NCBI GenBank assembly: GCA_963931995.1
Contig: OZ008367.1
Location: forward strand, 133,589,887 to 133,653,886
Source of the DNA: Phaonia tiefii
Taxonomy: Eukaryota; Arthropoda; Insecta; Diptera; Muscidae
DNA: 64,000 nucleotides
Direction: 5' to 3'
The notes beneath the pieces were generated by a model that made no database searches, had not been told where the DNA came from, and saw nothing but the letters and a program-made list of their open reading frames with translations. Position numbers and translations under genes: made by a program. Positions 43,981 through 55,170 of this stretch are shown in pieces; within the stretch, counting starts at the first letter, position 1; every line of letters begins with the position of its first letter.

Positions 43981-44625
43981 AAAAAGACGTTTTTGCTAAC
44001 TCATTACATACTGAAGAAAAAGTAGCCAAGAGTAGTGACGTGTGCGACTATTCGAGAAAGATTTATCGTTGGCTTCAAATTTCAGCAAACGTATCATAGA
44101 CAGAGCAAAGCTGCATGAGAAGTAGTTTATAAATTAAAAATTAAAAATATAAATAACATTTTAATTCAAACTCAATGTTTATTGAAAATCATGGATTTTC
44201 AATTTCAAAGGGTCTTTCTTTCACTTTGAGTGTCAGTGGCGTATACTCGTTATAAACAATATATTTTTGAGAGAAAGAGTAGAACTCCAGCAATTCTCAG
44301 GAGATAAATCATTTTTATTTCAATCGTATTAATACTCAATGACAATAATAAAATTACAGTAAATGTCTTAGCGTGGAACTGCAAGATGGGGGTGGGGTTC
44401 TGTAGGCGTTGGCGGATGGCAGAAGATGATGAATCAGGCAGAGTGTCACCGGTGGCAGAAATTGTTGACAGAAACACCGCTGACTCGTGTGAGGGTGAAT
44501 TCCGTTTTCATTGTCGATGGTTCCTGGCAGATGTAGGGACTTCTGTAGGTATGCCCCTAGATAGAAACGGTTCAATGACCGTTAGGAAGGGAATCTCTGG
44601 TTGAGAGTGGGGACTATTGTAGAGA
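43981..44625. other. No recognisable feature
   Basis: Overlapping 72-75-codon frames on both strands at 44250-44604 sit in less AT-rich sequence but show no motif and contradict each other. Confidence 0.3.
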
Positions 44626-44629
44626 CCAA

Positions 44630-45065
44630 GTTTAAGACCCCACAAACAGGTTATCTCTAGTTTGAGTCAGAGAGAAGGTACCCACCAAGGTCGAGACCCT
44701 AAAACCAGGGAAAACAGAAGCCAAACAGGTAACAGGCGGGTACCAAGTTCAAGACTCCACAGACTGGGAAAATCTGCCGTGAACCAAGGGTAGCAAGGTT
44801 AGGCACCAAGGTCGATACCCCTACGCAATGTCGATATTTTTCAACGCCCCAGGGGAAATAAAAGACAACCATGGAACAGCCCGGTACCAAGTTCAAGACT
44901 CCACCAATGTCGATATTTTTCAAAGCCCCAGAGGAAATAAAAGACATCCATGGAACAGCCGGGTACCAAGTTCAAGACTCCACAGGCTGGGATCTCAGGC
45001 TTGACCCACCGGGATAGGTTGGCAGCAAAGTCGAGACGCTACACCCAGGGAAGTTGTGACTTGAA
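44630..45065 (+). repeat. Minisatellite with 79-bp units
   Basis: Units with AAGTTCAAGACTCCAC, AATGTCGATATTTTTCAA, GGGAAATAAAAGACA and CATGGAACAGCC recur. The two clearest start at 44826 and 44905 (period 79). Outer units are more diverged (GGTACCCACCAAGGTCGAGA and related). Confidence 0.8.
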
Positions 45066-45083
45066 CCAAGGAAAATGTTGGTA

Positions 45084-45099
45084 GGGGGGGGGGGGGGGG
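45084..45099 (+). repeat. Run of 16 G
   Basis: Sixteen consecutive guanines follow GTTGGTA. This is long for an AT-rich region, just outside the minisatellite. Length may be affected by sequencing error. Confidence 0.8.
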
Positions 45100-45744
45100 A
45101 TGTTACTAGCTATGGATTACTGCAATGTCTACGTTTGAACTTGATCCTAAATGCAGGATGTCTAAATTACTACTAGGGCTATATTGGCTCTTTCACGTCT
45201 GCGGACAGGATCGTCTCCAGAACTAAGTTGCTTAACCTTTTATAATATCTGCACTGGTGGCTGCTGTTAGACGCCTCAGCTGTGACCATAAGCCTTACTA
45301 TCAGCTAATGGTCTACTATCGCTTAATGTTCGTGTTGTTGCTACTGCCCTCGAGATGGTGTTGTTGCCCTAACGTTGCCGTTAACTCCACCAAATGGCGT
45401 GTATATTCTAATTACTAATTTTATTTATTAAATTCAATTCATGTTAACAAATACTTTAGAACTTCAAAAATATTTAACTTCAAAAATTAATAGGATAATA
45501 AGAACAATTCCCATATATTCATACAACAATAATTCAACATTTTCCTCGAAACTATGTTTTTCAACTTATGACGTGACGTGTGAACTCCCCTCTCTCGTGG
45601 AACGCTCCATATAGACAAATACACGATTCTGAATTTAAATGCTACTCGTTGGATTGAGGTTTCAATATGACGTTAGCGAATCCAGATATATCCGGGACTA
45701 GGAAATTACGCTCACATGCTTGCGACATGTTAGCTGTGCTTAGA

Positions 45745-46060
45745 GCCAATGTTATTTGGTTTTTGGTTGCATTCCAGTTTTCGAGGTAAGCCTGGTTTTA
45801 TACATTCACCTCTATGTAGATGATATTAATGTGTATGCTAGAAAGGATACTCGAAATTTTTTGCTAAAATATTGTGCGACAGTATGGCTAAACTTTCTAA
45901 TTTACTTTCTTAATTGGCCTCAAGCAACCCAAGGGATATGCCGACTTACAAAGCGAACTTAACACATTTCTTCAGCAAGGTCGGTATTTTGATTGGTAAC
46001 ACCATGCTTCCCGCCTTGGTCGTCATATTTTTCGATATCCTTCGTGTATGTCTTCAAATA
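45745..46060 (+). pseudogene. Possible LINE reverse transcriptase fragment
   Basis: Plus-strand residues IHLYVDDINVYARKD resemble a reverse transcriptase catalytic box with its flanks. After a shift, SMAKLSNLLS and ASSNPRDMPTYKANL could be the following helix region. There is no other supporting block, so the match could be chance. Confidence 0.3.
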
Positions 46061-46439
46061 TATTTTGTGCTGTCCATCCTTTTTATCCATCATGCAATTG
46101 ATCCATTCATCATCGTCATTGGACATTTTAGCGCCAACTCAGAATAAGTACGTAATTAACCCTAAAATAGGTTTTCAGTTTTAACTTACTTTTGGCATTT
46201 AAGTTGAGTTTTGAGCATTGCTATGTTAAGAAACTTATAGTATAATTTTATGAGGAATATTTTTGTAGTACATTTTAATGCGTGTAGGGTTTAGGGCTGT
46301 TTTACAAAACAAAAAGAGCAACACGACCCATATATTGAGGCGGTAGAGGCTTGAAGTCTTCAACAAAAATGTTTATCGTAAATTTTTACATAAAAGTGCT
46401 GAACACATCCTATACCTAGAATGTAAGGACACATGGTTT

Positions 46440-48050
46440 CCTATGCCGATTTAAGAAACATTGAACCCCACTTTAAAAAAAATTTGTCAGAATCCTTGCC
46501 AGAACCTTGTCTTTTTTGTGTTCTACAGAGTTATTTGGCGGAATAGACTTCATGCATGCGTCGATAGAAACCGTTGCCTTTTACACGTACATCATTTCCG
46601 GACCGTTTTTTTCCTAAAGACTCCCAGTTCTGTTTCGTCTAATTGCGACCCATAATTCTGTGCCATAAATCACGATTATGTGTATGAGAATCTGATATAA
46701 TTTTTGTTTCTCGGAAGATGGATTTACATATACCCGGAATATTTGCTTAGCGCACACTAGCGCCTATTAACAAACGAAATTCTCTGCTTTATCTCAATGC
46801 TGACGTCATCTTTTCCGATTATGGCAGTTTAAATAAATTGTTATCAATGCTCACATTCTGTTTCAAATGAATGGTGACTCTGCTCAATGAAACCATTAAC
46901 TTTGTCTTGCTCTTATTTACTGCCAAACGCACGTTGACTCATTCTGGATTCTCGAAAATGCTGGAGTTATTTCTCGTACAGTCCGTCCAATGAGATACAA
47001 GCGAGCAGATGTAGATTGTGTCATTATAATATCCATTCAGCTGGTAGTAACTGGTTTGGTAATGTATTTACCAACCTTTACTTCGTCAGCTTAGCAGGAA
47101 CAACAAGCTCAGATATATCTTCGCAAGTGTTCTCCATGTCTGGGATTTGGCATAATGTTTGGTCAATTGTGGATTTCCCTGGAATAAAGCCATACTGGTA
47201 ATATACACTCCGGTTTGCAGGGACAACAAACTCAGATATATCTTCGCAAGTGTTCTCCATGTCTGGGACTTGGCGTAATGTTTGGTCAATTGTGGATTTC
47301 CCTGGAATAAAGCCATACTGGTAATATACACTCAGGTTTGCAACAATTGCCTCTAGGCTTTTACTCTTTACGCTTGAGAGGACCTTGAATGCAATGCAAC
47401 TTTTTTTAAATACTTACAAACTTTTACATACTTACTCTGAGAGTCCAATCGATGGGCATGCAACCGTCTAACTAAAGTTTGCACATGAGCATGAACAATT
47501 CAACCGGTATCTTACCTTTACCTGCGGTTTTGTTCGATAATGCCGTGAAATTGCTTCTTTGGTGTTGAGGAGAGCACCCTAGACCATTCGCTTCTATTTG
47601 CGCAGCTCCCTCCACTGAAGTGGATTCTCCTGGGACAAGTTATGCAGACGAATGGTGTTCACATATCCCCAACATATTCTGCAGAAGTTTTTAACTTTAT
47701 TCCCCCGTAGCCCTTAGTTGGGTTATTGACTTTTCAGGATTCGTTCTTCCTTTTGTAAGTTTATGTTTTTGCACACTCTGCCGATTTTTCACTTATATAT
47801 TTGGTTGGCCTTCCTCCTTTTCTCTCTATACCGCTCCGTCCCAGGTTACGTTGCTACTGACTAAGGCATTACGAGACGTATCGAGTTATTATCATATGTT
47901 TCCATACTACACTGTTCATCGCACAATGGTCTGCCTTAAGATACTGCTTCATAACGAACCACGGGGTTTGCTGCTCTTTTTATAAAGTCGGAAATGTATT
48001 TCTACTACGCGACATAATCTTCTGGAGTGTTGCGTTTTACGCTAGAAATA
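46440..48050 (-). pseudogene. RTE-like LINE reverse transcriptase part
   Basis: Minus-strand blocks are REKRRKANQIYK (near 47810), NKTAGKGKIPVELF (near 47520), YQYGFIPGKSTIDQ (twice, 47150 and 47273, because of a 123-bp duplication), SIEIKQRI and CALSKYSGY (near 46760), and VRVKGNGFYRRMHEVYSAK (near 46560). The order follows the family: a KAAGKDGIPAELF-type block before the palm, the YQ-GFRPGKST block, then thumb. The YADD segment is not visible, having been lost between 47010 and 46860. Many stops. It belongs with the thumb fragment at 10300-11160. Confidence 0.7.
47094..47339 (-). repeat. 123-bp tandem duplication within the LINE
   Basis: Units 47094-47216 and 47217-47339 are nearly identical. 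The period is 41 codons, so the reading frame passes through both and YQYGFIPGKSTIDQ is encoded twice. Confidence 0.9.
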
Positions 48051-48366
48051 AAAATAAATTGTTTCCCATTACATCCCACGAACGAATTGGGGAGAGCTTC
48101 TCACAACTAGTGAGCTGTGCGCTTTCTAGTGTTATTTTCATTGGGCACATTCACACGAGAACAATTGTGCTGGCATAAAACCACATTTTGTTGGCGAGGG
48201 AGGTAAGGAGTAGAGTGTGAAGAGGAAGAAAAATTGTGCCAGCGACTACCCCGCATTAGAAAGAACAAAACAAATACATATGCATTTACGCAAAGACCGG
48301 TTTTGTGAAATATTTCTAGCGCAGCGATTTTAGTCGTTTCGTGACAATTGTCGAGTGAAGATCAAA

Positions 48367-49374
48367 ATGGAACAGTGGAGTAGAGAGCAGACGATATTGC
48401 TAATAGAAAAATATAAAGAAAAAGAACTTCTTTACCGCATTACACATGCTGACTACCTAAAAATACACAAAAAAAATTCTGCTTTGGAAGACATTTTAGT
48501 TGCGCTTAAAGAAATCAGACCAAATGTAACGATTGCGGACATAAAAAAAATAATTAAAATTTTGAATCAACAAGTATCGCAGGAGAAGAAGAAAATGCGT
48601 GCGTCAATTAGAAGTGGCATGGCAGCAGATGCGGTATACATACCCACTTTATGGTGTTTCAAGGAGCTGAGTTTTTTGTTGGATGCAAACGATGAAGTTC
48701 GTGGACATTCTAGCATTGAGTGTGAAAAGAATGTAAGTACATAAAAAAATGGAGTTGTGCGAATCGTTTCTAAAAGTTGTGTGTTTTTTTATGTTAGATG
48801 AATAGTACATTCTCGGATAGTGATGCAAGTGATGTTGGAAGAAGAAAGAGGGTTTGTTCATAGTAAATTTTCGACTTCTGGTATAATTTATAATCAATTT
48901 TTTTAATTTCAGCGTAAGACAACAAAAGAGAATGACATTTCCGCATTGCGGCAAACAAGCAGTAGATCTATGGAGCTAGTGGAACAATTGCTGGAAAAAG
49001 ACGAAGATAGCAAAGAAGAGACTTTTTGCAAAATGTTGTGCTCTGAGTTGAAACAAATTAAGCGAGAGGAGACATATGACCGCGTTACCGCTGATTTGTT
49101 TGCAATTGTGCGCAAAGCAAAAATGGAAGAGCGCGAAAAGCTACAAATGGCATATGGAACACAACCAGCACCGTATGTCTACTACCTTCCTATTTCTTCA
49201 CAGTCATCATGTTCCACTATTTCGCCATATCAGTCGAATTTTGATGAAATGTATACTTCTTCAGAGGAATGTTCACAGCTCAATGAAGCCATCTCTCCTT
49301 CTTTAGTGGAATTCACGCCAATAAATGAAGACATACCAACTACTTCAGTGAAATTAACTCCGATTGCCATGTAA
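48367..49374 (+). CDS. Harbinger MADF-type accessory protein
   Basis: Three exons: 48367-48732, 48798-48851 and 48913-49374, with GT-AG introns of 65 and 61 bp and intact frame throughout (293 residues). ATG 48367 (MEQWSREQTILLIEKYKEK) is chosen over an ATG four codons upstream because of its AAAATGG context. Residues 3-90 match the MADF fold: W-S-REQ-ILLIE at the start, IKKIIKILNQQVSQE and a late YIPTLWCFKEL helix. MADF proteins of Harbinger elements bind DNA or escort the transposase. Exon 2 and the start of exon 3 are Ser/Asp- then Arg/Lys-rich (GRRKRRK). In-frame coding-like sequence continues past TAA 49372-49374 to TAG 49501-49503, so the stop may be a recent nonsense change that removes about 43 residues. 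Confidence 0.82.
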
Positions 49375-49812
49375 TTGCCAAATATTCCTGAAATATATAA
49401 ACCTCAGCCGAAAAAAATAAATATAGAACCCATAAAAGTGCTAAATAATGTTAAAAAAGAAGATATTTTGGCAAAAGCTTTTAACTCTATTTATAATGTA
49501 TAGCGAGCCCTGTGAAAGCACAAGAACAGAAAAGTGAAGTAATAAAGTAATGTCTTACTTGCGTGATTATTTCTATTATATTTACATTTCTGTTATTCAG
49601 AGTCAAATGAGTGGAATTAAACTGGATTGTATTTAATATGTTAATATTATTATTTTTTATTTTTTTACTGCTATGTAATATTCATATAATAGTAGTATAA
49701 TAATATTTAGTATGTTTATGTTTAGCTTTAACGACTCAGGAAGTTATTACTATGTTATGCGTATATATTTTGGCCTGTATGGCTTTGTATTACAATACTA
49801 AATAAATAAAAA

Positions 49813-51073
49813 CTATAATTTCCCTTCAGTACAAAAATATTGTGCGTATTCATTTCTAATTTGTTCTGCTCTTTTATTTGATACATTATATGTTGGAGTG
49901 TTTTCAGTGTGCTCGTATGCTTCTTCATTCTCAGTTTCAACAACCTGCATACACCACAAACTGTTATTGATTAAAACATTATGGAGCACGCAACATGCTT
50001 GTACGATGATCGTAGTTTTCTCCTCATTAACTTGGATTTGGGACTGCAATATGCGAAATCGATTTGACATAATACCAATGCTCTTTCAACACATTGTCTA
50101 GCACGGCTTAGCCTTTTATTAAACACTATATTTTCTTTTGCAGAATTGCTCTTGTTGTATGGTGTTAACAAACGTTTTCCTAGAGGGAAGGCATTATCAG
50201 CCGCTATAACATACGGTAGCACTCTGTTGTTTCCAATAACTTTTTCACTGGGGACAAGTTCATCGTTCTCTAAAATGGATATTAAATCCGACCGATCCAA
50301 AACTCCACCATCAGAAATTCTTCCGTTACAGCCAATATCAATGAACAAAAATTTTCCATGCGCATCTGCTAAAGCCAACAACACGATACTTGTAAATCCT
50401 TTGTAATTGTAAAATAAATTAGCTATATTTTTTTCTGGCTTGAATGCAACATGCTTTCCGTCAAGAGCTCCCAAACACGTAGGAAATTCCCAGTGCTTCT
50501 CAAATGCTTTGGCAACTTCTATCCACTTTTCTTTAGAATCTGGAAACTTCATTGAAACAAAAGTTAGAACAAATAAATAAGGAGTAATTATCAACCAACC
50601 TTTAAATATTTATGTCGCATATTTCGGTATATTGCAGAGCACACTTCTATAATGGAATAACTCACATAAGAATGTGATAACTTGGTATTTTCTGCTAATT
50701 CTTTGAATGTTTCCCCTGTGGCTAGGAACCTTAATGTTGCGGCCAACTTTTCTTCGACAGGAACACATTTGCGCATAGAAGTATCTGAGCGTTGGATGTC
50801 TTCTTTCACGTAATTTAAAATTTTCAAAAAGCGCTCTTCATCCATACGTAAGTATGACTCGTATGATTTCGAGTCATCGTATAAATTATATTCCTTTAAT
50901 AAATACTGAATATTACCATCAACGTGGCGCGATTCCCTCCATGGCATAACCCAGCGCCTCACATATGTCCTTTAATTTTTTTCTTCCAGAATTAGTGCCG
51001 CAGCTTCCAAGTTTAGTGCGTTTGAAATTTCACATAAAATAAGTCCTGCTTTGACTTTGTTGATGCGCGCCAT
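49813..51073 (-). pseudogene. Harbinger DDE transposase with one stop and one frameshift
   Basis: Starts at ATG 51073 (MARINKVKAGLI). Exon 1 (51073-50600) carries an in-frame TAA at 50974-50972, then YNLYDDSKSYESYLRM, KLAATLRFLATGETFKELA (the helix-turn-helix block) and RNMRHKYLK. A 53-bp intron (50599-50547, GT-AG) joins to FPDSKEKW. The nuclease domain has Asp in GALDGKHV (about 50460), Asp in AADNAFPLGKRLLTPY (about 50196) and Glu in ARQCVERA (about 50085), the Harbinger triad. A one-base loss near 50078 shifts the frame. Coding resumes with SNRFRILQSQIQV, ACCVLHNVLI and ends at 49813. Otherwise it is full length (about 400 residues). Damage is light, so activity was lost recently. Confidence 0.85.
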
Positions 51074-51320
51074 ACTCTCTCCGTCTATGTTATCAGCAGC
51101 TGTCCAAATACCAAATGACTAAAAAACACTAACACATACGCAAACATGTATACGTACATGCAGTACATGTTCATCTCGTGTGAATGCGACGAAACAAAAA
51201 TTATGCCAGCACAATTGTTCTCGTGTGAATATGCCCATTGATTGGGACCTACAGTTCTTACACCGGTTCCGAACGTCATTTTGCGAAGCTTTTTCATAGC
51301 TAGATACTAGATAGTAAACG

Positions 51321-51689
51321 ATGAAAGGCCAGATGGGATTAGACGAAAAAGTGCCGCATATCCAGAACACATGGCCAGAATGTAACATGGCCAGAATGAC
51401 GCATGACAGGGAGGAGACGGTGGAAGTTCTAATATGCAGTTATCCGGCTTTAATGAAGACCAAAGACTACAGGTCGTCCCTTCCTGCACAACCTCACTTA
51501 GAGGCACGAGATAGATCTAGGGGATCTAATGAGGTATCTTCGATTAACGGGATGAATAGGGACACGGTACATTAGACTGTTCGGAGTGATGTGGTATACA
51601 AAACGGTGTCTCAAACTGATAATTGATGCAAAATAGTATCTTTAGCAACCATGTAAACCAACCAGCCAACCTAATGTGGCCGATGGTTG
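51321..51689 (+). other. Unassigned insert, possible LINE C-terminal fragment
   Basis: It lies between the two parts of the SINE. A frame at 51321-51575 contains EETVEVLICSYPALMKT and SSINGMN, vaguely like the HxxxxCPAL...FINS tail of R1/LOA LINEs. It ends in (TTGG)n-rich sequence at 51655-51695 (CCAACCAGCCAACC and GGTTGGTTGGTTC). Confidence 0.3.
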
Positions 51690-51802
51690 GTTGGTTCACT
51701 ATGCGATGTTACCACCGCCGAAAGAAATTTTAGGTGGTGAGAGCAGGGATTGGACTCAGGATATCATGTACAAGAGACGCACACACTAACTATTGCACCA
51801 CC
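51690..51802 (-). repeat. SINE family 1 head
   Basis: On the minus strand GGTGGTGCAATAGTTAGTGT, a decayed B box (GAGTCCAATCCC), CTCACCACC and TTTCTTTCGGCGGTGG match the first 110 bases of the SINE at 38750. It is separated from its 3' part by 51321-51689. Confidence 0.75.
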
Positions 51803-51879
51803 GATGCTGGTAATAGTGTCAGATTATTTTAGTAAGCTATGCCTACTACTGGTAATTGCAGCTTTCCGGTGTTCATCTT

Positions 51880-52550
51880 TTTCTGTGTCTGGTTCCGTAC
51901 GATTTTATTCCTGTGAAAATCGCCACAACAACCGGTCCCAAAATATATTAACACCTCGAATCGCAATTACCTTCGTTACAGTGTGCCTTCCATTAATTAC
52001 CAAGTGATCAATATGGTTTTTTATTTTCTTATTGGGAGATTTCCAGGTAGCCTTGTGGGTGCCTTTTTATAGGAATCTCGAATCATTGAAATCAATTTTT
52101 TTTCCAACGGCGAAATCTGTCAATCTCATTACGGGAAGGGAAACAGTGACATGTTATATGAATTTACGGACGGTTGGTTGGAAGACATTTTCTGTGCCAA
52201 TTTTGGCACTAAAATCACCCTGAACAATCTAACTATCATGACCAGATAGCGGTCACAGGTTTCTTTTAGACGCCCACAGATAACTTGCTTAGCCTCCTCG
52301 TGTTTATCATTCAGCGGTGCATATATGTAAGTTACTGGAATGTCAAAATATTTTGCTTCTATGCGGATAGCAGGTGTTCGTTCACTCTCTGGGTTGAACA
52401 TAGATACTAGATATCGTAGCCTTTTGCGAACTGCACATCCGCAATGAAAAATTACTGTACTTTCAGAATTACTTGTTTTGGTTGAGGTCCTAAAATCACT
52501 GTCGCACAGTGTTAATGGCGCATATAATCCGGTAAAAAAGAATCTCATAA
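51880..52550 (-). pseudogene. LINE APE-type endonuclease remnant
   Basis: On the minus strand RIEAKYFDIPVTYIYAPLND, EEAKQVICGRLKETCDRYLV and, after a shift, DFAVGKKIDFNDSRF, HKATW, NHIDHLVINGRH and VNIFWDRLL follow the order of the LINE endonuclease. The family has an HAPTEEK-like strand, an ILGDFNAK region (here RVILVPKLAQK, catalytic DFN lost) and an IDHVLI...SDHYLV end (D-H present, final SDH lost). Confidence 0.75.
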
Positions 52551-53839
52551 TGGCTGCTTCTACAAAACGCTAACAATATCTCCTAAACCAAGCGTCTACT
52601 CGTAAAAGGGACCATTTGCCGTGATCACTATTAACAAACATACAAATGACCAGATGTCCTAAACGGTGCTTCTATTCGCAAAAAGTCGATATTCCATGAT
52701 CACCATTCACTTGTAAGCTGGGTTACACGAGTATTAGCATGTCATTAAGGTTGCTGATATAGACGGTACTAATGCACATTTTTCGTTCAGCACTCATTTT
52801 ATTTTCCATAGTAATGCTGCCCTGGAAGAGAAATAGCAAAAACTTCCTAGATTCCAATTACAAATAATTCAAACTTTAAATAATTAACTTCAACTAACTA
52901 ATCGAATTTCATTGCTTAAGCGAACTTTAAAAATAATACCAATTTTGTTGGAACAAATAAATAATCGTACTAATAACACGTTTCTTTATAGATTTTCATT
53001 TAATTTAATCATATTTTGCTGATTCGATTCGATTGCCAGCAGCATCATTCGATTGCTAGTTTAGATTAAACTAAAATAAAATGAAATTAGGCACAGACAC
53101 AGTGGGTAGTGGCCAATGGCCAATCAATCTAGACATAGGACGCATAACTAACAAAATTGCATAAATCGAATACAAGAATATGTAGATGCAAACTTCGATA
53201 CAAATACTCACTTGTACGTACCTATATATGATGCCTATATATATGAATCCAATATAGGAGGTAACCCTTGCCCATGGTTATACCTTCATTTCATTTCAAT
53301 GAGATAATCATTTGTGGAAACTAGCAGTTTCGATATTCATGTGCCATTCCACGACAAAGGGACCCCGAAATACTACACGCTGAAAAATCAGTATTTTTTG
53401 GTTGTTTGGATGCAAATATAAAGTGTTTATAGCTCGTCGCAAATATACTATACTTGCGCTCCAAACACATTGCGTTTACTACTCAATATAACATGTTTGA
53501 GACACAACGATTAATAGGCTATACTTTATGTATTTGAGACCCAATTGTGTTTTTTTGTTGAAAACCGCTAAAACAAAATCGAGGCAGATAACAAAGAGAC
53601 AAGTAAGCAGCAGATCTTTAATTTATGAAAACAATGATTGCAAACATGTACATGTTTCCTGCAATATGTTGCATGCTTCTGAAAATATTCCTCATGAAAT
53701 ATTATGTTATAATTGTCTATGAACGTATGTCTGCACAATGTTTCAAATATAATTAGAATTTATCTGCACGACCAAAATATTATTTTCCAACCACCGTTTA
53801 CCATAAAATTTAGCCTAATTGAGCGCTTAAATCGCTAAA
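52551..53839. other. No gene; repeat fragment at 53400-53545
   Basis: AT-rich. At 53400-53545, AAACACATTGCGTTTACTAC, AACATGTTTGAGACACAACG and TTTGAGACCCAATTGTG match the repeat family at 62430-62520, so a partial copy is present. Nothing else was recognised. Confidence 0.4.
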
Positions 53840-54070
53840 CCATGAACCGACTTTAAAGCAGTTAATGAAGTGGCTAACAAATTGCCATACCCAAAAACCA
53901 GGGATGAAATATTTGTCGGATCTAATATGCGCAAATTAATGACCGAAAGAAACTTTACAAAATATTCTACGCCAAATGACAGAGCACCGTGGACATTATT
54001 TCAAACTGTTGTTAAAATTTTCCACCGTAACCGCATATCGTCGATTTCATGTTCACGTAACTGACCCTTT
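53840..54070 (+). pseudogene. Fragment of the CACAG-transposon protein family
   Basis: Plus-strand residues EIFVGSNMRKLMTERNFTKY and RAPWTLFQTVVKIFHRNR correspond to GILNGPDIRKLMKSESFTN and HAWNALKDVIEGVLGKNR in the gene at 16884-18853 (start of its last exon). About 60 codons remain; no terminal repeats nearby. Confidence 0.5.
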
Positions 54071-54419
54071 TTTTCAAAATTCAGGTAATGACTCCATTTG
54101 TCGTCTCATTTCTTTCTGAATGTTGTACATCTATCTTCAACCGATGCAGCAGAAATTTCAACTTATCTGACAAAACGCTAAAATATTTGTTTTACTAACT
54201 GGCGTAACTGAAATTTTTAAGGTCCGAACCAAGATATTGAAGAAAATAAATAGAAAGAAACCAGCGAAAACTGTGACTGTATGTATCTTCATCCAATAAT
54301 GCATAGGCCGGCAGAACATTCTAATAACCAGATATAATATAAATCGCTCAACATTTAATCCTACGTACTAAAAGTTTATTAGAACAGTTATTGCAAAGCT
54401 TTTCTATTGGAAAGGCTAA

Positions 54420-55170
54420 TACTTCATGTGACAGAAGAAACAGCGAGAGACCTCATAGTGATAGTTCCGGTGATAATATCGGCGCTGTGGCTGAAGATGT
54501 TCCGCATGAGCCGACAACATCAACCTGACGACGTTCCTTGCAATTGCTGTTTCCACGTTCGAATCTGCAGCGCATTTTGGTGAAAGACTTGATGATCTTC
54601 CCTTAAAAAGTGGAGGCAGTATGTGATGGTCAATCACTTTTAAATTACGCTCACGTCCTTATGAACCTCAACGATGCAGTAGACAATTGCAGTGAAAATT
54701 TGTCATAACCCACTTTAATTCAAACGAATTTACGCTGGAGGCGTCTGTATTTTTCGAGCACACTGTGGGAAATACGGTTACTGTGTCTGGTGATCGATGA
54801 TCTATGGACCATGATCAACGAGATTTTATTTCCGCAAATTAATGAATTGGGACTGCATGATATGGTTCCAACAGAGCGGTAAAACAACCGCACACGCAGC
54901 TCTCACGACAATGGGCATTTTGAAGAACGCGATTTCAGCCAACAGGATCTACCGATCTCACCACTCCTGACTTCTTTGTATGGGGTGTTTTAAGTCGGAG
55001 TGCTATGTGAACCAGCCCTATAGTCTGGAAGCTCTCAAAGAGGATATCATCTCAGTTGGTGGTGAGAACTTATCGCTCAAAGTTCTCTCATGAACGATTG
55101 AAAATGCGGTTCAAAGGGCCATCTGATCATCAACCATGACGGTGCTCACTTGATCGACATTGTTTTAAAT
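54420..55170 (+). pseudogene. Mariner transposase remnant
   Basis: Plus-strand pieces SSGDNIGAVAEDVPHEPTTS (near 54470), TMINEILFPQINELGLHDM (near 54815), WFQQSGKTTAHAAL, YVNQPYSLEALKEDI and TIENAVQRAI follow the transposase of the element at 58546-59478. Frames shift several times and the Asp of the QQDGA block is changed. Confidence 0.7.

Larger units (their letters stand above)
48143..51236. mobile_element. PIF/Harbinger transposon, nearly complete
   Basis: 3094 bp with 36-bp inverted ends (GGGCACATTCACACGAGAAC then AATTGTGCTGGCATAA), one mismatch. ATT is directly repeated at 48140-48142 and 51237-51239, a 3-bp duplication as expected. It encodes the two proteins this superfamily needs, convergent to each other: a MADF-type DNA-binding protein (plus strand) and a DDE transposase (minus strand). 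It sits inside a SINE inside a LINE. Confidence 0.9.
48056..51320 (-). repeat. SINE family 1, 3' part, split by the Harbinger element
   Basis: On the minus strand 51237-51320 reads CTATGAAAAAGCTTCGCAAA, GGAACCGGTGTAAGAACTGT and GGTCCCAAT. After the Harbinger element, 48142-48056 reads TAGAAAGCGCACAGCTCACT, GAGAAGCTCTCCCCAATTCG and GGGATGTAATGGGAAAC. Together they are the 3' two-thirds of the SINE. Its head is displaced at 51690-51802. Confidence 0.8.
46440..52550 (-). mobile_element. RTE-like LINE, split by SINE plus Harbinger
   Basis: Minus-strand order fits one LINE: endonuclease (52550-51880), post-endonuclease region just before and after the insertion (51803-51880; 48050-47620), reverse transcriptase (47620-47010) and C-terminal thumb (46860-46500). 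A SINE (48056-51802) interrupts it between the endonuclease and the RT. The SINE in turn contains the Harbinger element. All LINE coding is decayed. Confidence 0.7.

Noticed and set aside
44250..44604. Overlapping 72-75-codon frames on both strands
   Set aside because: They contradict each other and show no domain; a slightly higher GC content explains the openness.
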